Source of the DNA: Luscinia megarhynchos
Taxonomy: Eukaryota; Chordata; Aves; Passeriformes; Turdidae
Direction: 5' to 3'
Assembly (NCBI GenBank): GCA_034336665.1
Contig: CM067592.1
Span: 46,033,761-46,097,760 of the forward strand
Length of the DNA stretch: 64,000 bases
Part shown: positions 59,800 through 64,000 of the stretch, piece by piece
Layout of the letters: the number at the start of each line of letters is the position of its first letter
How positions within the stretch are numbered: the first letter of the stretch is position 1
Position numbers and translations under genes: made by a program
Notes under the pieces: model-generated
The model's input: the letters and a program-made list of their open reading frames with translations, nothing else
Told to the model about the DNA's origin: nothing
Database searches by the model: none

Positions 59800-60770
59800 T
59801 TCCTCTTTCTCCGCTCGGCAAAAGCCGCCCCCTGCACCCGCTGTGAGCGGCCCCAAGCCGGGTGTTGGAGGGACCCGATTTCGCCGCCCAGGGCCCGGAG
59901 CCGCCGCTGCAGCCGCCGCCGCTACGAGATGGTGCCTCGCAGGGGCTCCGCCAGAGCAGCCTTCCCTGCGCAGCACCCAGCGACCCTTTCCATCCCCCAC
60001 CGCGGGGCCGGGAGACGGCAGGATCCCCCGTCCTGCCGCAGGGCCCTGCTCGCCGCCGGTCTCCGCCCTCCGCCCGGGCCCGCACCCGTCCCGGCTGTGC
60101 CCCGAGGGGCGCCCCTCCACCCCGCCACCTTCCCCCGCCGCCGGGAACGGGAACGCCGCGGCCGGGAAGCGGCTCCGAGGCACCCGAGCGGCCGGCGCCG
60201 GGCGGGGGAGAAGCGGGGCGGCAGGGGCCCGCACTCACCGGGGAAGCGAGGAGCACAGACCGCCGCTCGCCGTCAGGGGCCGCCGGGCGCAGGCAGAGGG
60301 AAGGGGCGGTGGCGGGCGGGCTCCGCCCCGCGCCCCAAGGCCGGAGCAGCGGCGGGATGGCCGCCAGCCGCCCGAGCGGGAGGCGGGAAGGGAGGGACGG
60401 AGGGAGGGACGGAGGACGAGCGGATGGCCAGCCGGGCGGCGGGCAGGCGGCTTTCCCTTCCTCCCTGCGGCCCTGGCCCCGCAGAGAGCCGCTGCTTTCC
60501 TCGGCTAGCCCCTTCCCCTGGATGTAGGAGGAGGAGAGGGAGCGCTGTGAGTGGTGGTGCCGAGGTCAAGGCCAGATCTGCCGCGGGCAGAATCATCGGA
60601 AAGACGGGCATTGTGACATGGGCAGAAGGGCGTGGGCAGTGACGTGCCTTGTGCCGGCCGTCACCGCGCCACGTGCTCGCAGCCCGAGCGCTCGCTCAGC
60701 CTTCGGAGGCGTCCCGAGGTGCTGCCAGTGAAGCCTGGCCCGGAAGAAAACAGGTGTTGCTCGGAGCACC
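59800..60770. promoter_or_regulatory. ACO1: CpG island, ACO1 promoter
   Basis: About 1 kb of dense CpG in an otherwise AT-rich region. Contains GC boxes (GGGGCGG at 60303-60309 and nearby), TGACGTG (60640-60646) and an E-box CACGTG (60670-60675). It covers the non-coding first exon of ACO1 and may also drive transcription to the right. Long open frames here come from GC richness and are not called. Confidence 0.75.
60239..60330 (-). other. ACO1: ACO1 non-coding exon 1 (5' end unknown)
   Basis: On the - strand the sequence CTTCCCCG|GTGAGTGC gives an ideal donor with its last exonic base at 60239. Placement in a CpG island upstream of coding exon 2 matches the non-coding first exon of ACO1 in mammals. 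The 60330 limit is a guess. Confidence 0.55.
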
Positions 60771-60915
60771 GCCGAAACACAGGACTGCATCCTCATCCTC
60801 GCGGCAGTGCAATAGGAGAGGGACCTCCTGTTGTTTCTCTTGGCAGGGGGAGAGCGATTGGCCTGGCTGTTGGCAGAAACAGGCTGTTACTTACAAGCTG
60901 GCCAAGATCAATATC

Positions 60916-61089
60916 ATGACGTCAATATTAAAGAACAATATCAGAGCAGAGGACATCCTAGAGGACATATGTTACATCACCCCCGTAGCTGAGTGCCATG
61001 GAGAGTTTATCAGTGTCCAGCTTGTTCCCAGTGGAACGGTGTACAGTTTGAGCCTGAATCATGTTGAGAAATACATTCAGTGCAAGTAG
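60916..61089 (+). CDS. Unrecognised 57-codon ORF next to LTR-like segment
   Basis: ATG-initiated frame encoding 57 residues (MTSILKNNIRAEDILEDICY... start, ...HVEKYIQCK end). The same frame is open further upstream without an ATG. No domain recognised. Its start codon overlaps a full CRE (TGACGTCA). It could be an exon of an unannotated transcript from the neighbouring CpG island, a retroelement remnant, or chance. Confidence 0.25.
   Translation: MTSILKNNIRAEDILEDICYITPVAECHGEFISVQLVPSGTVYSLSLNHVEKYIQCK
60917..60924. promoter_or_regulatory. Consensus CRE palindrome
   Basis: TGACGTCA, the full CREB/ATF site, at the edge of the CpG island. Match is seen; function is inferred. Confidence 0.4.
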
Positions 61090-61099
61090 TCAGGGTGCA

Positions 61100-61450
61100 G
61101 CTGCAGTGAGAGCTGGATATTGAGCTCTGGATAGCAGAAGTCAGAAGTAAGAGGCTAGGAACTGGCATTAACCCCACAAAGGTTGCAGGACCCTATGGCC
61201 CAGCTAGGTGAGCAGACGCTGAGAGACACAGCAGGAGCCAATGATACAGCTGGAAGACCCCAGACTTGCACACTTAGACTGTGATGGTATAAAAGCTCAG
61301 GGTTTGCTTTGCTCAGGGTCCTCCTCAGAGACACCAGCCTGAGCTGTTATTTCACCACTGCACCATGATTAAACTATTGTAAGAATCCAGGAGTCTGAGA
61401 CTGTCATGGCAAAGCTGGCGTGAGGAACCCTGGTTTGACTGGGTGCGAGT
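61100..61450 (+). mobile_element. Candidate LTR-type promoter segment (retroelement remnant)
   Basis: CCAAT box (61238-61242), TATAAAA (61288-61294) and ATTAAA (61368-61373) in the order and spacing of a retroviral U3-R. The surrounding text (ATAAAAGCTCAGGG, GAGCTGTTATTTCACC, CACCATGATTAAA) looks like avian LTRs, but I could not place it in a named family or find a primer-binding site. Limits approximate. Confidence 0.35.
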
Positions 61451-63830
61451 GGGGTGTGTAGGGAGTCAAACAGGGCACCCCTCACTGGAGCCACCCATTG
61501 TAAAGTGACCTCTGTTCCAGCTCACGTGGTCTGAGTGTGCCTGCCAGAGTGACGCCTGGATGGTCAGACAGGAAACTTCCCTTAACAATTAAGTAAACTA
61601 CAAAGTATCTAATTCCAGGAAAATAACTGTATACATAGTAAAGAGGAGTTGCATGTAAGGAATGTAAATACTCTGCAAGTCTTGGTAAGGTCTTGGAGAG
61701 CACTGGCTAGGAGACATGCTAACCACTGACAGCTGGAGTAAAACAAGATCAGTAATGTTTTGGTTTTACCTGAAGAAAGGTTATGCTAAGAGCAAACTGA
61801 GTCGCTGGCTTTGCTGCAGAGGAGCAAGTCTCAGCTGAGTAAAAATGGAAGTGCTTAGCTCTACTTGTAAAGAAAGATGAAACAGAAAATGCCCATGATA
61901 TCTCACCTGGATATTTGTGGATTGGATTCCTGCACACTGACCTGTGCTGACAGATCCTCCTGCCTACACACACTGTCCAGCTTGAAATGTCAGATGAGAA
62001 GAAATCAGTGGGAAGGACCCCAAGATCTAACAAACAAGATACATTGATTAGATTTTTTTTTTAAACTAAATATGGAAATCCTGGCTTTGGCATACCTGCT
62101 GCTGATTTCACTGGAACAGTTAAGACTTCTAGGGACCCTCTGTACTTAAACCTGCTATTCTCTGATCTGATACCTCTAAATAGCCTGTAATCTACAACAT
62201 ACAGTACTTTTGAATTATTGCTCAAAATGTCTTCCAGTTGACTTGTTTTCTGTTCAGCATAAATACCACATGGAGTAATTCACTTGCTCTAAGTTCTTCT
62301 TTTGGAATGGTATTGGTTTTCAGAACATGTGATTTGCTTTACCAAATGGTTAACATGGAACTGGACATTAATTCATAATATTGTTTTCAAATCTTTGGCT
62401 AGAGAGGTTCTTAAGACTGAGTTTAGCAGAACAGCTATGTTTGTAGTTTGACTTTTGACTCTTGAAGGTGGAAGCCCATGTTTCTACATGACACCATAAA
62501 ACACCAGATGACTCTGATAGTCTGAAAAGCCAGAGAATTTCTAAAACCTCTTACAGCTTTAGATGTTTCATTATTTCACAGAAGGTGTGTATGTTTATTA
62601 ATAGTAATAAAAGCATTTCAATTATATTCCTCTTTGTGGGTTTAAGTCCTGTAATGCTTCTCTGGGTCACTTCCTTTAAAGAGAAAATTTAAACATTTTA
62701 ATTTGGCTGTTGTTGTTTCTAACAGAACAGACTTCCAAGACCCATGTGTATCACTAAGTTTTGAATAATGAATAAAAACCTCCATACCTAGATACCAAAG
62801 CAATTGCTGCAAAATCTGATTGACCTAAAATCTCCTGGACAAAAAGCAAAGACTAGTGAAAACAGCAGGTCAACAACAAAAATGGGAAATCCATACCTCA
62901 GCTCTAACTTTTCCCAGTGAATATCTGCAACGTTTGTGCATTCTGTTCTGTGGGTAGGGAAGGCCCCTGAGATTGATAGTAGAAGGAAAGATTTTATATC
63001 CCAGAAAGAGAGGCAGAAGTGCTTCAGCATCTACTGATTCTTTGTAAGGTCACAGAGCCTATCATGGGCTTGGAAGACAGGCTGTTCATTCAAGGGTTTA
63101 TGGCAATGCTGTTGGAATATTATTGCTGGTTTTCCCAGCACTTAAGCACTAGAGCATTATTCTCACTGGGGCTGAGTTTACAATAATGTGTCTTATTTAG
63201 CACATGACTAAAGATGTGTGGGTTTGCCTTTCTCCCAGGACTACCAGCAGGTGAGAACCATATTAAATCCATTGTTTGTAAGAAAAATGTTTACTGAAAT
63301 GGATTCTTGGGTTTAGGATCAGATTAGAAGGATGTCCAACTTGGACAATCGTGCATGGTGCTAAATCAGGATTAAAGAAAATTATTTTCTGTTCTAGTAG
63401 TAAAGATGGATGCAAATAGGAATAACAGTGCTTTTCATGTTGCAGTCATGTGCATCCTAGAATGCTTTTAGGGTTTTTCATGAAATTATTTCACAACAGA
63501 TGTGGAACTATGTGTCAGTCCTTTGTCCTTTCTGTGTTACTGATATCCATTTCCAAGAAGCAGGGGTCTAATATCAGATTTCTTCTGGAGTGCTCTTTGA
63601 GGTTATTCACCCATGTCCTAGAAGTCCAGGGAGCACAACACATCTGTTCAATTCCTATTGGACTTCACTATCGTGTATTTCAACATATTTCACTCTTTCT
63701 GATCCTATCAAGAAGTTACAAATACTTTGAATTCCCAAGAGATAGCTTTCAGCTTATTACAGCCAATAAAGCCTTAACATACAGCAGTAGCCTTCAGTGT
63801 TGTAGCAATCTTCCATACAGCCTCAGCTGA
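61451..63830. other. Right flank, no gene seen
   Basis: AT-rich sequence with scattered short open frames (longest 63450-63830, 126 codons, no recognised domain). No CR1 tail, splice-supported exon or RNA gene was recognised. Confidence 0.45.
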
Positions 63831-63837
63831 TCACAGA

Positions 63838-63883
63838 GTTGCAGCAATCACATGATTGCTGCAATCACAGGATTGCTGCAATC
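63838..63883. repeat. Tandem palindromic GATTGCTGCAATC units
   Basis: Two full copies of GATTGCTGCAATC (63854-63866 and 63871-63883), 17 bases apart, preceded by a half copy (GCAGCAATCAC). Each unit is a 6-bp inverted repeat around one base. Confidence 0.85.
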
Positions 63884-64000
63884 AGTCTCAAACTGGGCTA
63901 GGATAGGGCTGACGGGGAGGCAATAAACTTGAGCTGGCAGCCTAGAGGACCCAGAGCTTTGGAGCTGTCATCAAAAAGAAGTGTCTGCATGTGTCCTGCT

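Larger units (their letters stand above)
48992..60238 (-). other. ACO1: ACO1 intron 1 (11.2 kb)
   Basis: Joins the non-coding first exon (donor at 60238) to exon 2. It holds CR1 copies (49224-49660, 52690-52830), a solo LTR (49719-50296) and an A-run (53721-53745). No conserved coding exon was recognised in it. Extra 5' UTR exons cannot be excluded. Confidence 0.7.

Noticed and set aside
59726..60642. Several 100-240 codon frames on both strands in the ACO1 CpG island
   Set aside because: GC-rich, Pro/Arg/Gly/Ala-rich translations with no domain; typical artefacts of CpG islands. The island is better explained as the ACO1 promoter and first exon.

Overview
This is a vertebrate, almost certainly avian, nuclear genome window. 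The genes are split by canonical GT-AG introns. The interspersed repeats are CR1 LINE fragments carrying the bird-type 3' tail, plus one solo LTR of the avian ERVL-like family. Two housekeeping/immune genes lie tail to tail, in the order known from vertebrates: RIGI (DDX58) on the + strand and ACO1 (cytosolic aconitase / IRP1) on the - strand. RIGI is intact; chickens are known to lack this gene, so the bird is probably not a chicken-like galliform. I cannot name the species.

Layout. 1-480: upstream flank with no recognised gene. 480-765: RIGI promoter and 5' UTR in a CpG-rich block with an ISRE core, a GC box and a G-quadruplex-type repeat just before the start codon. 766-21951: RIGI, 18 coding exons, 927 codons plus stop. 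Intron 1 is largely a C-rich minisatellite. Intron 2 holds a second ISRE core. Introns 10, 11 and 16 hold CR1 copies, the one in intron 16 being a reverse-transcriptase-region fossil. 21952-25560: convergent intergenic/3' UTR interval with a perfect hairpin, a 26-bp palindrome, a CR1 and candidate poly(A) signals on both strands. 25561-48967: ACO1 coding region, 20 coding exons, 890 codons plus stop. 48868-60238 is mostly a large first intron (48992-60238) with CR1 copies and the solo LTR. About 60239 and above: non-coding ACO1 exon 1 and its CpG-island promoter. 60600-64000: flank with a possible divergent promoter, a short unrecognised ORF, an LTR-like promoter segment and otherwise no gene I can support.

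Function. RIG-I is a cytosolic sensor of 5'-triphosphate double-stranded RNA that signals through MAVS to type I interferon; the ISRE cores fit interferon-inducible expression. ACO1/IRP1 interconverts citrate and isocitrate when it carries a [4Fe-4S] cluster, and binds iron-responsive elements when it does not. The two have no known direct pathway link; their tail-to-tail order is conserved synteny (human chromosome 9p). Catalytic, cluster-ligand and RNA-binding residues are retained in both, so both look functional. I joined exons by reading frame, splice consensus and remembered family sequence; no alignment was run.
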